From: Evansella sp. LMS18
GTDB taxonomy: Bacteria > Bacillota > Bacilli > Bacillales > Salisediminibacteriaceae
Assembly (NCBI RefSeq): GCF_024362785.1
Contig: NZ_CP093301.1
Span: forward strand, 124,001-188,000
DNA: 64,000 nucleotides
Direction: 5' to 3'
The notes beneath the pieces are model-generated. The model saw only the letters and a list, made by a program, of their open reading frames with translations, had not been told where the DNA came from and did not search any database. This document shows positions 1-9,046 of this stretch, piece by piece. Position 1 is the first letter of the stretch. Every line of letters starts with the position of its first letter. Made by a program: the position numbers and the translations under genes.

Positions 1-188
1 TCTTCACCTCGGGCAACTTTTTCAGTTACTTTGGCCGATGCAGACTGAGCCTCATTAACTTCCTTTATTGCATCATTCAGCCAGGTTTTGAAGGTTTGCT
101 GTGCTTCACCTGATGTCCTGAAGCTGGTGCCGGAGGATGAAGGTTTCATAATTGAGTTTAAATGGGTTACATAACTGGTTTCCAACAT
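1..188 (-). CDS. fliE: Flagellar hook-basal body protein FliE (3' end outside window)
   Basis: Adaptor between the MS ring and the proximal rod of the flagellar basal body. I translated it directly: it begins MLETSYVTHL, and the diagnostic FliE segment, a Trp-Leu-x-x-Ala-Ile-x-Glu-Val-Asn run followed by Glu-Ala-Gln, lies at about residues 36-50. About 62 codons are inside the window and the C-terminus runs off its left edge. An AAGGGG-type ribosome binding site precedes the ATG. It follows flgC by 25 bp, the usual flgB-flgC-fliE order at the start of the Bacillus fla/che operon. Confidence 0.85.
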   Translation of the reverse strand, partial: MLETSYVTHLNSIMKPSSSGTSFRTSGEAQQTFKTWLNDAIKEVNEAQSASAKVTEKVARGE

Positions 189-213
189 AGGGGAACCCCT
201 TTCTTATTTTATA

Positions 214-669
214 TTATCTGCCGATTTCCAGTGCTTTAAGGAGCATGTTTTTATGTGCATCAAATGCTGTGACATTTGCTTCGTAGGATCTGGTCGCACC
301 CATTAAATCTATCATCTCTTTAAGGGGATCCACATTCGGAAGTTCTACATACCCTTCTTCATTCGCATCCGGGTGTTCCGGCTGATATACAAGTTTAAAG
401 GGAGACTGGTCTTCAATTACCCTGCTGATTTTCACACCGGTCCCTCTGCCAGCAGCATCACCCATCGCCTTACTAAGGAAGGAATTAAAGGAAGGTTGCC
501 CGCCAGGCTCCATGACAACCATTCTGCGTCTGTATGGCTCCCATTCACCGTCGACCAGCCGGGAACGCGTTGTATCGCCATTGGCCATATTTGAAGACGC
601 TGTGTCCATTCTGAATCTCTGGGCTGTTAAAGCTGACGCGGATATATTCATTCCGTTAAATATGCTCAT
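214..669 (-). CDS. flgC: Flagellar basal-body rod protein FlgC
   Basis: Proximal rod subunit of the flagellar basal body, exported through the flagellar type III apparatus. At 151 aa it has the usual family length. The N-terminal helix (NISASALTAQ and the following SSNMAN, residues about 8-30) and the C-terminal helix (SYEANVTAFDAHKNMLLKAL) are the two conserved coiled ends of rod and hook proteins. Position 30 onward reads NGDTT where many homologues have NANTT, a minor variation. It lies 6 bp downstream of flgB and is presumably co-transcribed with it and fliE. Confidence 0.95.
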   Translation of the reverse strand: MSIFNGMNISASALTAQRFRMDTASSNMANGDTTRSRLVDGEWEPYRRRMVVMEPGGQPSFNSFLSKAMGDAAGRGTGVKISRVIEDQSPFKLVYQPEHPDANEEGYVELPNVDPLKEMIDLMGATRSYEANVTAFDAHKNMLLKALEIGR

Positions 670-675
670 TATGTA

Positions 676-1080
676 TTACCTCCCCTGGCCAAGGACTGTT
701 CTGATACTGTTGTAACGCCCATTCAGCCTGTCAATCAGTGTGTTATAGTATATCTGGTTTTTAGCAAGTTCAGCCATTTCTGTATCCATATCCACATTAT
801 TGCCGTTATGGTTGTATTGAGTGTTGTTCCTCGTTACAACACGTACTTTTTCATTTTCATTACCGTCTCTGAACTGGACATGGCGCGGGTCCGTGCGGTA
901 AGCCTCCAGTTTTGCTGTATTTACCGCATTACTCAATTCATGGCTGAAGACCGCTTTCTTCGCCTTATAATTTGGTGTGTCAGCATTTGCAATATTTCCG
1001 GCAATGGTACTCTGTCTCACTGTTGAGGCAGATAGAGCATTCTGTAGCAGACTGTTAACCGAATTATTTAAAAGATTCAT
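676..1080 (-). CDS. flgB: Flagellar basal-body rod protein FlgB
   Basis: Proximal rod subunit of the flagellum and first gene of the flagellar operon in this window. At 134 aa it is close to the usual length. The hallmark N-terminal motif is GNIANADTPNYKAK at about residues 28-41, and the C-terminal helix includes ELAKNQIYYNTLIDRLNGRY. About 430 bp of non-coding DNA separates it from codY upstream, so it probably starts a transcription unit, as in B. subtilis, where the fla/che promoter follows codY. I could not identify a convincing SigA or SigD promoter. Confidence 0.95.
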   Translation of the reverse strand: MNLLNNSVNSLLQNALSASTVRQSTIAGNIANADTPNYKAKKAVFSHELSNAVNTAKLEAYRTDPRHVQFRDGNENEKVRVVTRNNTQYNHNGNNVDMDTEMAELAKNQIYYNTLIDRLNGRYNSIRTVLGQGR

Positions 1081-1441
1081 CGTCTTCCTCCAACCTGCGA
1101 ATTCTGTCTATACATATTTGACAAAAAGTGCTTATATCCTCCAGGGATACCCCATTAATTATGTTTTTCACATTTTTCACGCATATTAATTTTATATAAA
1201 ATGGCAGCGATTGTCTAACGGTCCCGAAAATTGGCAGGATGTATATATAAAAGACCTACTCCCTCTTAATGATATAGTCACAGGAATTTCCCATCAGGTA
1301 ATATGTCAATTCGTTTATTTACTCCTTGACTTGTAAATATATTCCTTATTTGTTTTATTATGCTTTTTTGTTATTTTAGTGATATAGAATTCAAAACTAC
1401 GAACAAACTAAATCTGGGTTAAGATGTCACGCAAAAACTAA
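1081..1441. other. Non-coding interval between flgB and the codY terminator
   Basis: No gene is supported here. The stretch is AT-rich and is where a flagellar-operon promoter would be expected. On the minus strand a TAGACA-like -35 (1217-1212) is followed only 15 bp later by TATAAA (1196-1191), which is too short a spacing to be convincing. No match to the SigD pattern TAAA-N15-GCCGATAT was seen. Confidence 0.5.
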
Positions 1442-1485
1442 AGCACCCCTGGTTACAGAAGAATACTTCTGATACCAGGGGTGCT
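1442..1485 (-). terminator. Intrinsic terminator of the codY operon
   Basis: Long hairpin with a perfect 12-bp outer stem (AGCACCCCTGGT / ACCAGGGGTGCT) and a paired inner stem. On the minus strand it is followed by TTAGTTTTT. It lies 24 bp beyond the codY stop codon and separates the codY operon from the flagellar operon. Confidence 0.85.
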
Positions 1486-1508
1486 GTTTTTATTAAGGAA
1501 ATCTTCCT

Positions 1509-2285
1509 TTAGCTTTTAATTTTATCTAATTCTTTCAGGAACTTATTATTAAGTACTTTAATGTAAGTACCTTTCATTCCTAAGGAACGTGACTCTATCA
1601 CGCCAGCACTTTCAAGCTTTCTCAATGCATTAACGATTACTGAACGTGTGATTCCCACCCTGTCCGCAATCTTACTTGCGACAAGAAGGCCTTCATTTCC
1701 GTCAAGTTCCTCAAAGATATGTTCCACAGCTTCAAGCTCACTGTAAGATAAGGAGCTGATTGCCATCTGTACAACTGCTTTACTTCTTGCTTCCTGTTCG
1801 ATTTCTTCCGTCTTCTCATGAAGAATTTCCATACCTACCACTGTTGCTCCGTACTCCGCTAAAAGGAGATCATCGTCATCAAATGTATCTTCCAGACGTG
1901 CAAGAATTAACGTACCGAGACGCTGTCCGCCACCTTGGATTGGAACGATTGTAGTTAAACCTTCTGCGAAAAGGTCTTTGTTTTCCACAGGGAATGCAGT
2001 GAATTCACTATTTACATCCAGGTTTGAGGAAGTTTCCTCAATTTTAAACAGCCCGTTAGTATACTCTTCAGGAAACTGGCGGTCTTCAAGCATTTGCTGC
2101 ATGCGCGGATTTTCAATTTCCTGTTTTATAGAGAACCCAAGCAGTTTACCACGACGGCTTACAATAAAAACGTTAGCCTCGATAATATCCCGCAGTGTTA
2201 CTGCCATATCGTTAAAGTTCACCGATTGTCCAGCACTTTTTTGCAATAAGTCATTAATCCTTCTTGTTTTTGATAATAAATCCAT
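1509..2285 (-). CDS. codY: GTP- and branched-chain-amino-acid-sensing repressor CodY
   Basis: Global transcriptional regulator that represses stationary-phase and nitrogen-limitation genes when GTP and Ile/Leu/Val are abundant. At 258 aa it is full length (259 in B. subtilis). The N-terminal GAF-type ligand domain spans about residues 1-155. The C-terminal winged helix-turn-helix is at about 200-250 ([13 protein letters not shown], then the recognition helix [16 protein letters not shown] and wing [13 protein letters not shown]). It follows hslU by 15 bp at the end of the xerC-hslV-hslU-codY cluster, which matches B. subtilis, and a strong terminator follows it. Confidence 0.98.
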   Translation of the reverse strand: MDLLSKTRRINDLLQKSAGQSVNFNDMAVTLRDIIEANVFIVSRRGKLLGFSIKQEIENPRMQQMLEDRQFPEEYTNGLFKIEETSSNLDVNSEFTAFPVENKDLFAEGLTTIVPIQGGGQRLGTLILARLEDTFDDDDLLLAEYGATVVGMEILHEKTEEIEQEARSKAVVQMAISSLSYSELEAVEHIFEELDGNEGLLVASKIADRVGITRSVIVNALRKLESAGVIESRSLGMKGTYIKVLNNKFLKELDKIKS

Positions 2286-2300
2286 TTCTTCTCCTCCTAA

Positions 2301-3701
2301 TTATAAAATATATTGACTAAGGTCACGGTTTTTTACGACGTCCTGAAGTTTTTCTTTTACATATTCCTTTGTGATGACTATTTCTTCCAACGTTACTTCA
2401 GAAGCTTCATATGACAGATCTTCAAGGAGCTTTTCGAGAATTGTATGAAGTCTCCGCGCACCGATATTTTCTGTTTCATCGTTTACTTCTGTAGCAATGG
2501 ACGCTATCTCATAAATAGCATCGTCAGAAAATTTTAATTTTATTCCTTCAATTTCCAAAAGAGCCTGATATTGTTTCACTAATGCATTATCAGGATCAAC
2601 GAGGATCTTAACAAAATCATCCACCGTCAAACTTGTTAATTCAACACGGATAGGAAACCGCCCTTGCAGTTCCGGGATTAAGTCAGAAGGTTTCGAAAAA
2701 TGAAATGCTCCAGCTGCAACAAAAAGTACGTGATCAGTCTTCACAGGCCCATACTTGGTTATCACTGTAGATCCTTCTACAATTGGCAGTATGTCACGCT
2801 GTACACCTTCTCTGGAAACATCGGCTGTCTGCTGCTGGCTTTTTCCTGCTACTTTATCTATCTCATCAATAAAGATAATTCCCAATTGTTCAGCCTTTGA
2901 AACTGCCTCTTGGTTTACTTCATCCATATCAATCAGCTTTTGAGCTTCATCCACAGTTAAAACCTTACGGGCCTCTTTTACTTTCATTTTTCTCCGTTTC
3001 TTCCGCTTGGGCATCATGCCACCGAGCATTTCCTGCATGTTCATGCCCATCTGTTCCATACCAGAACCCTGGAACATATCAAGGAAGTTGGACTGCTGTT
3101 CATCTACTTCTACGGTAATTACTTCGTCTTCAAGCTCTCCTGCTCTTAATTGCTGTGCCACCCGGCGCCGTTTATCCCGGACAGATTCTTCCTGTCTTGC
3201 CTCTTCCGGATCAGGCTGTTCAGCTGCCTGATTGCCCTGGAACAGCATCTCAAACGGGTTTCGGTAGTTACTTTCTTTTGCTTTCTTTGGAACAATTAGT
3301 TCTACCAGCCGCTGATTGGCATTTTCTTCAGCCTGTTTTTTTACTTTATTCATTTTTTCTTCTTTAATCAGCCTGACTGAAGTTTCAACAAGGTCACGGA
3401 CCATTGATTCCACATCTCTGCCCACATAGCCTACCTCGGTGAATTTCGTTGCTTCGACTTTAACAAAAGGCGCACCAGTAAGCTTTGCAAGACGACGGGC
3501 TATCTCCGTTTTCCCTACACCGGTCGGACCGATCATCAGGATGTTTTTCGGTGTTATTTCTTCTCTTAAATCCTCAGTGAGCTGGCTGCGTCTGTATCGG
3601 TTTCTTAAAGCAACTGCCACTGATTTTTTTGCTTTTGTCTGTCCGACGATATACTGATCAAGTTTCTCTACAATCTGGCGCGGTGTTAATGAATCACTCA
3701 T
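2301..3701 (-). CDS. hslU: HslU (ClpY), ATPase subunit of the HslVU protease
   Basis: AAA+ unfoldase that feeds proteins into the HslV peptidase chamber in the cytosol. Walker A is GPTGVGKT at residues 58-65, Walker B is IIFIDEID, and the C-terminal tail RDLSQYIL is the conserved tail that docks into and activates HslV. I chose the ATG at 3701 ([14 protein letters not shown]) because GGGAGG lies just upstream and because 466 aa matches the family (467 in B. subtilis). The frame stays open 97 codons further upstream, but that part is a repeat element and not protein. Unlike in B. subtilis, hslV and hslU are separated by about 400 bp. Confidence 0.96.
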   Translation of the reverse strand: MSDSLTPRQIVEKLDQYIVGQTKAKKSVAVALRNRYRRSQLTEDLREEITPKNILMIGPTGVGKTEIARRLAKLTGAPFVKVEATKFTEVGYVGRDVESMVRDLVETSVRLIKEEKMNKVKKQAEENANQRLVELIVPKKAKESNYRNPFEMLFQGNQAAEQPDPEEARQEESVRDKRRRVAQQLRAGELEDEVITVEVDEQQSNFLDMFQGSGMEQMGMNMQEMLGGMMPKRKKRRKMKVKEARKVLTVDEAQKLIDMDEVNQEAVSKAEQLGIIFIDEIDKVAGKSQQQTADVSREGVQRDILPIVEGSTVITKYGPVKTDHVLFVAAGAFHFSKPSDLIPELQGRFPIRVELTSLTVDDFVKILVDPDNALVKQYQALLEIEGIKLKFSDDAIYEIASIATEVNDETENIGARRLHTILEKLLEDLSYEASEVTLEEIVITKEYVKEKLQDVVKNRDLSQYIL

Positions 3702-3720
3702 ATACGTTCCTCCCTTATTA

Positions 3721-4044
3721 AGAAAAGCGTAAGCGCCTTGGTCACGAGTGACACTCTTTATCTGCGACGAGTAATCGCAGGCCCAAGCACTGCCTCTTCC
3801 TCTGCGAGTTCGGCTTCGAAGAATATACGTCGAGGCAACTCGCAGTGTTTCTTTGAAGCTTTGCTCGTTGGATAGCATACTCGAAGATGCATGACAGAAG
3901 CCGCTCTTTGGCTTCTGAAAAGGCCTGAAGTGACCTCGAATAGCTGTCTCTTCCTCTTCTAGCAGTGCTTTAAGGTGTATCCGTCGAGACAACTCGAAGC
4001 ATACTCGTGATGTAAGCGCTCGTCGCTGGAGCTGGACAATTATC
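3721..4044. repeat. Dispersed intergenic repeat inserted between hslV and hslU
   Basis: A non-coding block of about 325 bp fills a junction that is normally tight. It begins AGAAAAGCGTAAGCGCC and ends GCTGGAGCTGGACAATTAT, ends that resemble a repeat type I associate with Bacillaceae intergenic regions (from memory, not searched). Inside, the motif CGTCGAG.CAACTCG occurs twice (3829-3842 and 3982-3995), and a related copy of the first segment is at about 16510-16570. It is open in frame with hslU, but that gives no recognisable protein. The rest of the 3702-4100 interval is AT-rich spacer. Confidence 0.6.
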
Positions 4045-4100
4045 TTGGAAAATTACAACCTTTATCATTTAGACAGAAAAGCAGACTGAATAATTGTATA

Positions 4101-4646
4101 TTACTCGCTTAGCTCTTCCACGATTATCGAGTCATTTGTATATACACAAATCTCCGCAGCTGTCTTCAGAGCTGCTTCTGCTATTTCTCTGGCAGAAAGA
4201 TGGGGAGCATAGTCTTTCAGCGCCCTTCCGGCAGCCAGAGCATAATTCCCGCCTGAACCAATGGCCAGTATGCCATCGTCTGGTTCAATTACTTCCCCGG
4301 TTCCAGCGATTAAATAAAGGTTGGTTTTGTCCATCACAATAAGCATAGCCTCGAGTTTACGAAGCACACGGTCGCTCCGCCAGTCTTTAGCAAGTTCAAC
4401 AGCCGCCCGCTGAAGGTTGCCTGAAAACTCTTCCAGCTTCTGTTCAAATTTTTCAAACAGTGTGAAAGCATCCGCGACGGACCCTGCAAAACCGGCAATC
4501 ACTTTGCCTCTGTACAATGTACGGACTTTCCTCGCTTTATGTTTCATAACTACCGCGTTTCCAAACGTGACCTGTCCGTCACCTGCAATAGCATTTCCTC
4601 CATCATGTTTTACGGCAAATATAGTAGTTCCTTTAATCTTTTCCAT
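4101..4646 (-). CDS. hslV: HslV (ClpQ), peptidase subunit of the HslVU protease
   Basis: Proteasome-beta-like peptidase that works with HslU. At 181 aa it is full length. Conserved blocks are [49 protein letters not shown] and [21 protein letters not shown]. The start is fixed by AAGGAGG 7 nt upstream of the ATG. The N-terminus is MEKIKG before the Thr-Thr pair, so the presumed nucleophile Thr7 is preceded by a six-residue leader whose residue 2 is Glu. B. subtilis ClpQ instead exposes Ser2. How this protein matures is therefore unclear. Confidence 0.96.
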   Translation of the reverse strand: MEKIKGTTIFAVKHDGGNAIAGDGQVTFGNAVVMKHKARKVRTLYRGKVIAGFAGSVADAFTLFEKFEQKLEEFSGNLQRAAVELAKDWRSDRVLRKLEAMLIVMDKTNLYLIAGTGEVIEPDDGILAIGSGGNYALAAGRALKDYAPHLSAREIAEAALKTAAEICVYTNDSIIVEELSE

Positions 4647-4674
4647 TCAGATGCCTCCTTGAGGGGTAAAACTG

Positions 4675-5559
4675 TCAAGCACGGGGATGAGCAGAGTTAT
4701 AAATTTCTCTCAGCTTGTTTTCAGCTGCTCCGGAGTAAACTCTGGGGTTTGGGCGCCCCTTGTTCCCGAGAATCTCCTGCACAGTGCGGGAGTCAGCCCC
4801 TGCACTTACCATATGGGCTGCAAATGCTTCCCTTAAACCACGGGGATTCAGCCTGGCTGTAGCGGCAGTACCGTCAAGCATCCTGCTGAAAATCTTTCTG
4901 ATCCCCCTGTCACTTAGCCTGCCGCCCCGGTTATTCAGGAACAGAGCCTTTTCGCTGTTTTTGTCCAAAGCAGGCCTTCCGCTTTCCATGTATGTTTCAA
5001 GAGCTTCCCTGGCATAACTTCCGACAGGAATATATCTTTCCTTCCGTCCTTCACTGTCTACAAGCAAAGTGCCGATTCGGCTGTCGTAATCCATTATGTT
5101 CAGGTTTACACATTCAATTACACGCAAACCTGTACTATAAAAAAGTTCTATGATAGCCAGGTTTCTTTTTCCAAGCGGGGATTCAGTTTCCACAGATTGA
5201 AACATCTCAGTAATTTTTTCTTCATAAAAGTCAGGTGACATTTTATGTTCATTGCTTGTGCATTTTACTGACACCAGCTTAAAAGGATTCTGTTCTACAG
5301 CTCCTTCCCTTACGAGAAAATTATAAAACGTGCGGAGTGCAGACAGCTTCCTTGCTACTGAACTGCTTTGCAATGACAGCAGGCCGAGTTCCTCCATGTA
5401 ATGACGGACCTGGCTGTATGATACTTCCATCGATTCATACAGACAAAAAAAATCCCGGAATTCGCTGATATCCCGCTGATAATTCCTTATGGTATGCTGA
5501 GAGGCCTGTTTTTCAATTTGTAAATACCGTATAAACTTTATAATCCATTCCTGGTACAT
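4675..5559 (-). CDS. xerC: Tyrosine recombinase XerC/CodV with divergent catalytic histidines
   Basis: XerC-family recombinases resolve chromosome dimers at dif together with XerD. At 294 aa it is close to the usual length, with an N-terminal SAM-like core-binding domain (about 1-90) and a C-terminal catalytic domain. Arg146 (STGLR), Lys173 (GRKER), Arg243 and Tyr275 sit at the expected catalytic positions. The first His of the HxLRH box is Arg240 (PRGLRE) and the LGH histidine is Asn266 (LGNKGRPNPRVY). The Asn266-Tyr275 spacing equals the canonical one, so the alignment is secure. AAGGTGA precedes the start. It sits in the conserved place upstream of hslV. Confidence 0.88.
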   Translation of the reverse strand: MYQEWIIKFIRYLQIEKQASQHTIRNYQRDISEFRDFFCLYESMEVSYSQVRHYMEELGLLSLQSSSVARKLSALRTFYNFLVREGAVEQNPFKLVSVKCTSNEHKMSPDFYEEKITEMFQSVETESPLGKRNLAIIELFYSTGLRVIECVNLNIMDYDSRIGTLLVDSEGRKERYIPVGSYAREALETYMESGRPALDKNSEKALFLNNRGGRLSDRGIRKIFSRMLDGTAATARLNPRGLREAFAAHMVSAGADSRTVQEILGNKGRPNPRVYSGAAENKLREIYNSAHPRA

Positions 5560-5792
5560 TTATACCTTCACCTTTGCACATCTATAAGAGCTACTAAATC
5601 TTATCACAATTCAGTAGCCCTTTCAATAAAATTTACACTTTTTTCACAAAATTCTGAATTGTGCTCACTATTTGTTCAGATGCTTCCCCTTCCGGCCGGT
5701 AAACATGGAATGGAACCAGCGCGGTCCTTTCAGGAGCGAAAACAATCTCTCCGTTGGTAAATTTACATGAACCGGCCGAAAATAGCAAGCAA
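5560..5792. other. Residual interval where trmFO is expected
   Basis: In B. subtilis trmFO lies between topA and xerC. Here there are only about 230 bp. On the minus strand a frame without a clear start codon is open from inside the topA 3' end to a TAA at 5633 and ends STIQNFVKKV. That tail faintly recalls the C-terminus of TrmFO, from memory only. It could be a decayed remnant or chance. Confidence 0.3.
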
Positions 5793-7865
5793 TTAGTTCT
5801 GCTCTTCTTTATAGTCACAATTGGAGCACTGAACATGAACTCCTTTTTTCGTTTTCTTTTCCACAAGCATGTGGCTGCATTTCGGGCATGTACGTGCAAT
5901 CGGTTTGTCCCAGCTGATAAATTCACATTCAGGATAACGGTCACAGCCATAAAACAGACGGCGCTTTTTGCTCTTCCGCTCCACTATGTTTCCTTCTTTA
6001 CATTCAGGACAAGTCACACCAATATCTTTAACAATTGCTTTCGTATTTCTGCATTCCGGGAAATTCGAACAAGCCATGAATTTCCCGAACCTTCCCATTT
6101 TATATACCATTCCATGGCCGCACTTCTCACAATCTTCTCCAGCCGGCTCATCCTTTATCTCTACTTCCTTCATTTCTTCTTCAGCTGTTTTTAGCCTCTT
6201 CTCGAAATCCCTGTAAAACTGATCAATGACTTTTACCCAGTCTTCTTTTCCTTCTTCTATGGAATCAAGGTCCGCTTCCATTTTGGCAGTAAAATCAACA
6301 TTTAAGATTTCCGGGAAGAACTCTTCAATCAGCTCAAGGACGATGGACCCCAGCTCAGTTGGAACAAAACGTTTATCTTCGAGTGCTACATAACCACGGC
6401 GCTGAATTGTATCAAGAGTCGGCGCATAAGTAGACGGCCTTCCTATGCCGAGTTCCTCCATTGTCTTTACAAGCCGGGCTTCCGTGTACCTTGGCGGCGG
6501 CTGTGTGAAGTGCTGGTTAGGATCAATGTTTTCAGCGGTTGCTGTTTCTCCTTCATTCATTTCAGGAAGGAGCCGATCTTCTTCTTTTTTACCGTCATCA
6601 TTTCCTTCTATATATACTTTCATAAAACCAGGAAATTTAAGCTTTGATCCTGTTGCCCGGAATATTACACCGTTATTAACAATATCAACTGACATTGTGT
6701 CCATTACAGCAGGCGCCATCAGGCTCGCAACCATTCGTTCCCAGATTAGCTTGTAGAGACGATGCTGGTCCCTGCTCAGATAACTTTTGACAGACTTAGG
6801 CGTCATAGTAACTGAAGTAGGACGAATCGCCTCATGGGCGTCCTGTGTCTTTGTGTTCTGCTTTCCTTTAGAAGTGGTTTTGTTTACATATTCCTTACCG
6901 TAATTTGTTTCAATATATTCGAAAGCGTCTCCTTTTGCAGTTTCTGAAAGTCTTGTGGAGTCTGTACGCATATAGGTAATTAAACCTACCGTTCCTTCTT
7001 TCCCCACATCTATCCCTTCATAAAGCTGCTGAGCAAGCATCATTGTCTTTTTAGCACGGAAGTTAAGCTTTCGTGCGGCTTCCTGCTGAAGAGATGAAGT
7101 AGTAAAAGGTACAACAGGATTACGTTTACGCTCCCGTCTTTTTACTTCTGCGATTTTAAAATCTTTTCCTGAAATTTTAGAAAGTACTTCGTTAACATCC
7201 TGTTCCGAAGACAACTCTTTCTTTTTCCCTTCCACAGAAAGGAATTTGGCAGTAAATTCTTCGCCATCCTTCTTTAGCTTCGCTTCAATGGTCCAGTACT
7301 CTTCCGGTTCGAATGCATTAATTTCTTTTTCTCTGTCAATGATCATCTTCACAGCGACAGATTGTACTCTTCCTGCACTCAATCCTTTTTTCACTTTCTT
7401 CCATAATAATGGGCTGATATTGTAACCAACAAGCCGGTCCAGTACCCTGCGCGCCTGCTGGGCATCAACTAAACTCATATCGATCGTTCTTGGCGTTTTA
7501 AATGAATCTTTAATAGCCTGCTTGGTAATTTCGTTAAAAACTACTCGGCATTCAGATTTATCATCAATATTTAAGCTGTGCGCTAAGTGCCAGGCAATAG
7601 CTTCCCCTTCACGATCGGGGTCGGCCGCCAGATAAACACGTTTTGCTTTCTTTGCAGCTGCCTTTAATTCTTTTAAGATTGGTCCCTTCCCGCGGATTGT
7701 TATATATTTAGGATTAAAATTATCTTCAACATCCACACCCATCTGACTTTTTGGCAAGTCAATAACATGCCCCATAGATGCTTTCACTGAATATTTTTTA
7801 CCTAAGTACTTCCCAATCGTCTTTGCTTTTGCGGGAGATTCCACGATCACTAAGTAATCGGACAT
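5793..7865 (-). CDS. topA: DNA topoisomerase I (type IA)
   Basis: Relaxes negatively supercoiled DNA through a transient 5'-phosphotyrosine link. The TOPRIM domain starts at the N-terminus ([18 protein letters not shown]) and contains [15 protein letters not shown] (residues about 80-94). The catalytic tyrosine is Tyr298 in [14 protein letters not shown]. Three C-terminal four-cysteine zinc ribbons start at [16 protein letters not shown] and CPKCSHML. The start at 7865 (MSDYLVIVE) has GGGGAGG upstream and gives 690 aa (691 in B. subtilis); the open frame continues 19 codons further but has no ribosome binding site there. It has its own promoter upstream. Confidence 0.98.
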   Translation of the reverse strand: MSDYLVIVESPAKAKTIGKYLGKKYSVKASMGHVIDLPKSQMGVDVEDNFNPKYITIRGKGPILKELKAAAKKAKRVYLAADPDREGEAIAWHLAHSLNIDDKSECRVVFNEITKQAIKDSFKTPRTIDMSLVDAQQARRVLDRLVGYNISPLLWKKVKKGLSAGRVQSVAVKMIIDREKEINAFEPEEYWTIEAKLKKDGEEFTAKFLSVEGKKKELSSEQDVNEVLSKISGKDFKIAEVKRRERKRNPVVPFTTSSLQQEAARKLNFRAKKTMMLAQQLYEGIDVGKEGTVGLITYMRTDSTRLSETAKGDAFEYIETNYGKEYVNKTTSKGKQNTKTQDAHEAIRPTSVTMTPKSVKSYLSRDQHRLYKLIWERMVASLMAPAVMDTMSVDIVNNGVIFRATGSKLKFPGFMKVYIEGNDDGKKEEDRLLPEMNEGETATAENIDPNQHFTQPPPRYTEARLVKTMEELGIGRPSTYAPTLDTIQRRGYVALEDKRFVPTELGSIVLELIEEFFPEILNVDFTAKMEADLDSIEEGKEDWVKVIDQFYRDFEKRLKTAEEEMKEVEIKDEPAGEDCEKCGHGMVYKMGRFGKFMACSNFPECRNTKAIVKDIGVTCPECKEGNIVERKSKKRRLFYGCDRYPECEFISWDKPIARTCPKCSHMLVEKKTKKGVHVQCSNCDYKEEQN

Positions 7866-7909
7866 ACCCACGTTCCTCCCCTTTAGAGGTAAAATTAAAA
7901 TCTTCCCTA

Positions 7910-7938
7910 TTATTAAACACACTTTTACGGTTTGTCAA
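7910..7938 (-). promoter_or_regulatory. SigA-type promoter of topA
   Basis: On the minus strand a perfect TTGACA (7938-7933) is followed after exactly 17 bp by TAATAA (7915-7910), about 45 bp upstream of the topA start codon. No other gene starts nearby, so topA transcription can begin here independently of dprA. Confidence 0.75.
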
Positions 7939-8070
7939 ACATGTTATGCAAAAGAAATGATAAAAATTTCTGAAAAAGATGATAATACTGGCATTTTTTC
8001 ACTGTATTTTTTAGTAAATTCGAGACAGATATGCTGTACTGAGCTTATTGATGACTCCTTGTTCTTGTAA

Positions 8071-8090
8071 TTTACACATTTATGTGTAAA
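8071..8090. repeat. Perfect inverted repeat over the dprA stop codon
   Basis: TTTACACA and TGTGTAAA flank a 4-nt loop and overlap the last codons of dprA. It could be a weak terminator or mRNA 3' end, but no U-run follows it on the minus strand. Confidence 0.4.
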
Positions 8091-8953
8091 TATTCCTCTA
8101 AAATATCTTCCGGCGATAAAATTGTTTTTGCACCTTCCTGAATCAGCCTGTTAGTACCTGCAGATTCAGGACTGGAAATACGCCCGGGCAGCGCCAGTAC
8201 ATCTCTGTTTTGCTGCACCGCCAGTTCGGCTGTAATGAGTGATCCGCTTCTCTCTTTCGCCTCTACCACGAATACAGCGGGGCTTAAACCACTTATAATT
8301 CTGTTCCGTTCTGGAAAATGCCACTTTTGAGGCTTTATATATGGAGGATATTCTGAAATGAGAAGCTGCTTTTCTTTCAGTTCAGTAAATATCTTTTTAT
8401 TTGCAGCAGGATACACATGATCTAATCCATACCCGAGAACTGCCGCGGTCTTACCTGAATGAGCAACTGCAAGCTCATGAGCCATCCGGTCAATCCCCAG
8501 CGCGAGTCCACTGACAATAGTTATGCCTTTTTTTATAACAGGCTCCAGAATACTTTTCATTTCCACCCATGCATGTTCACTGGGATGCCTTGTTCCAACA
8601 ACGCTTAATGCTGCTCCGGCTGCAATGTGCCTTATGTTGCCATGATAGTATAACACCCACGGTGGATCATATATATTTTTCAGCAGAGGAGGATAATTAT
8701 CATCAAAAACTGTTACATAACTTATTCCTTTATCTATGTAGCTCCTTTTTAATTTATTCAGGTTTACCGAATGAAGAAGTTCGAGAAATTTCCTCGCCTT
8801 ATCGTGTTTTACTCCTGTCAGACTTGCCAAAGAGCTGGGAGAAAGAGAATACACGTTGGTAAAAGAGGGGTCTGATTTTGCAATAGCAGCGAGGAAGCGA
8901 TAATTGCCGGAGGAACAGTAATGAAGATGGACAATTCTTTCCTGGATATTCAT
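8072..8953 (-). CDS. dprA: DNA-processing protein DprA (Smf)
   Basis: Binds incoming single-stranded DNA during natural transformation and loads RecA. At 293 aa it is typical for Bacillus. The extended Rossmann fold (PF02481) is seen as SVVGTRHPSEHAW at about residues 116-128 and IVSGLALGIDRMAHELAV at about 148-165, followed by AVLGYGLDHVYPAAN and the ISEYPP motif. The N-terminal helical part is the usual SAM-like region. It sits between sucD and topA as in B. subtilis and is isolated by the sucD terminator upstream. Confidence 0.95.
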   Translation of the reverse strand: MNIQERIVHLHYCSSGNYRFLAAIAKSDPSFTNVYSLSPSSLASLTGVKHDKARKFLELLHSVNLNKLKRSYIDKGISYVTVFDDNYPPLLKNIYDPPWVLYYHGNIRHIAAGAALSVVGTRHPSEHAWVEMKSILEPVIKKGITIVSGLALGIDRMAHELAVAHSGKTAAVLGYGLDHVYPAANKKIFTELKEKQLLISEYPPYIKPQKWHFPERNRIISGLSPAVFVVEAKERSGSLITAELAVQQNRDVLALPGRISSPESAGTNRLIQEGAKTILSPEDILEEYLHINV

Positions 8954-9016
8954 TTTTTCACAGCCTTTCTGTAGTGGAGGAGGGAATGTACCGGGGAATT
9001 ACCTGAATGATAATAA

Positions 9017-9037
9017 GCCCCCGTCCGTGACGGGGGC
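9017..9037 (-). terminator. Intrinsic terminator after sucD
   Basis: Perfect 9-bp stem GCCCCCGTC / GACGGGGGC with a 3-nt loop, followed on the minus strand by TTATTATCATT. It lies 9 bp past the sucD stop and ends the sucCD operon before dprA. Confidence 0.85.
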
Positions 9038-9046
9038 GCAGCTTGC

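Noticed and set aside
1191-1218. SigA promoter for flgB
   Set aside because: TAGACA and TATAAA are only 15 bp apart and no support from SigD-type elements was found.
3702-3992. 97-codon N-terminal extension of HslU
   Set aside because: It is encoded by the dispersed repeat; the ATG at 3701 has a good ribosome binding site and gives the family length.
5633-5950. 105-codon ORF overlapping the topA 3' end as a real gene
   Set aside because: Its first half lies antiphase in topA zinc-ribbon codons and it has no start signal. Only the tail was kept as a possible trmFO remnant.
7965-7979. CodY box upstream of topA
   Set aside because: Only 12 of 15 positions match in AT-rich DNA, which is expected by chance.
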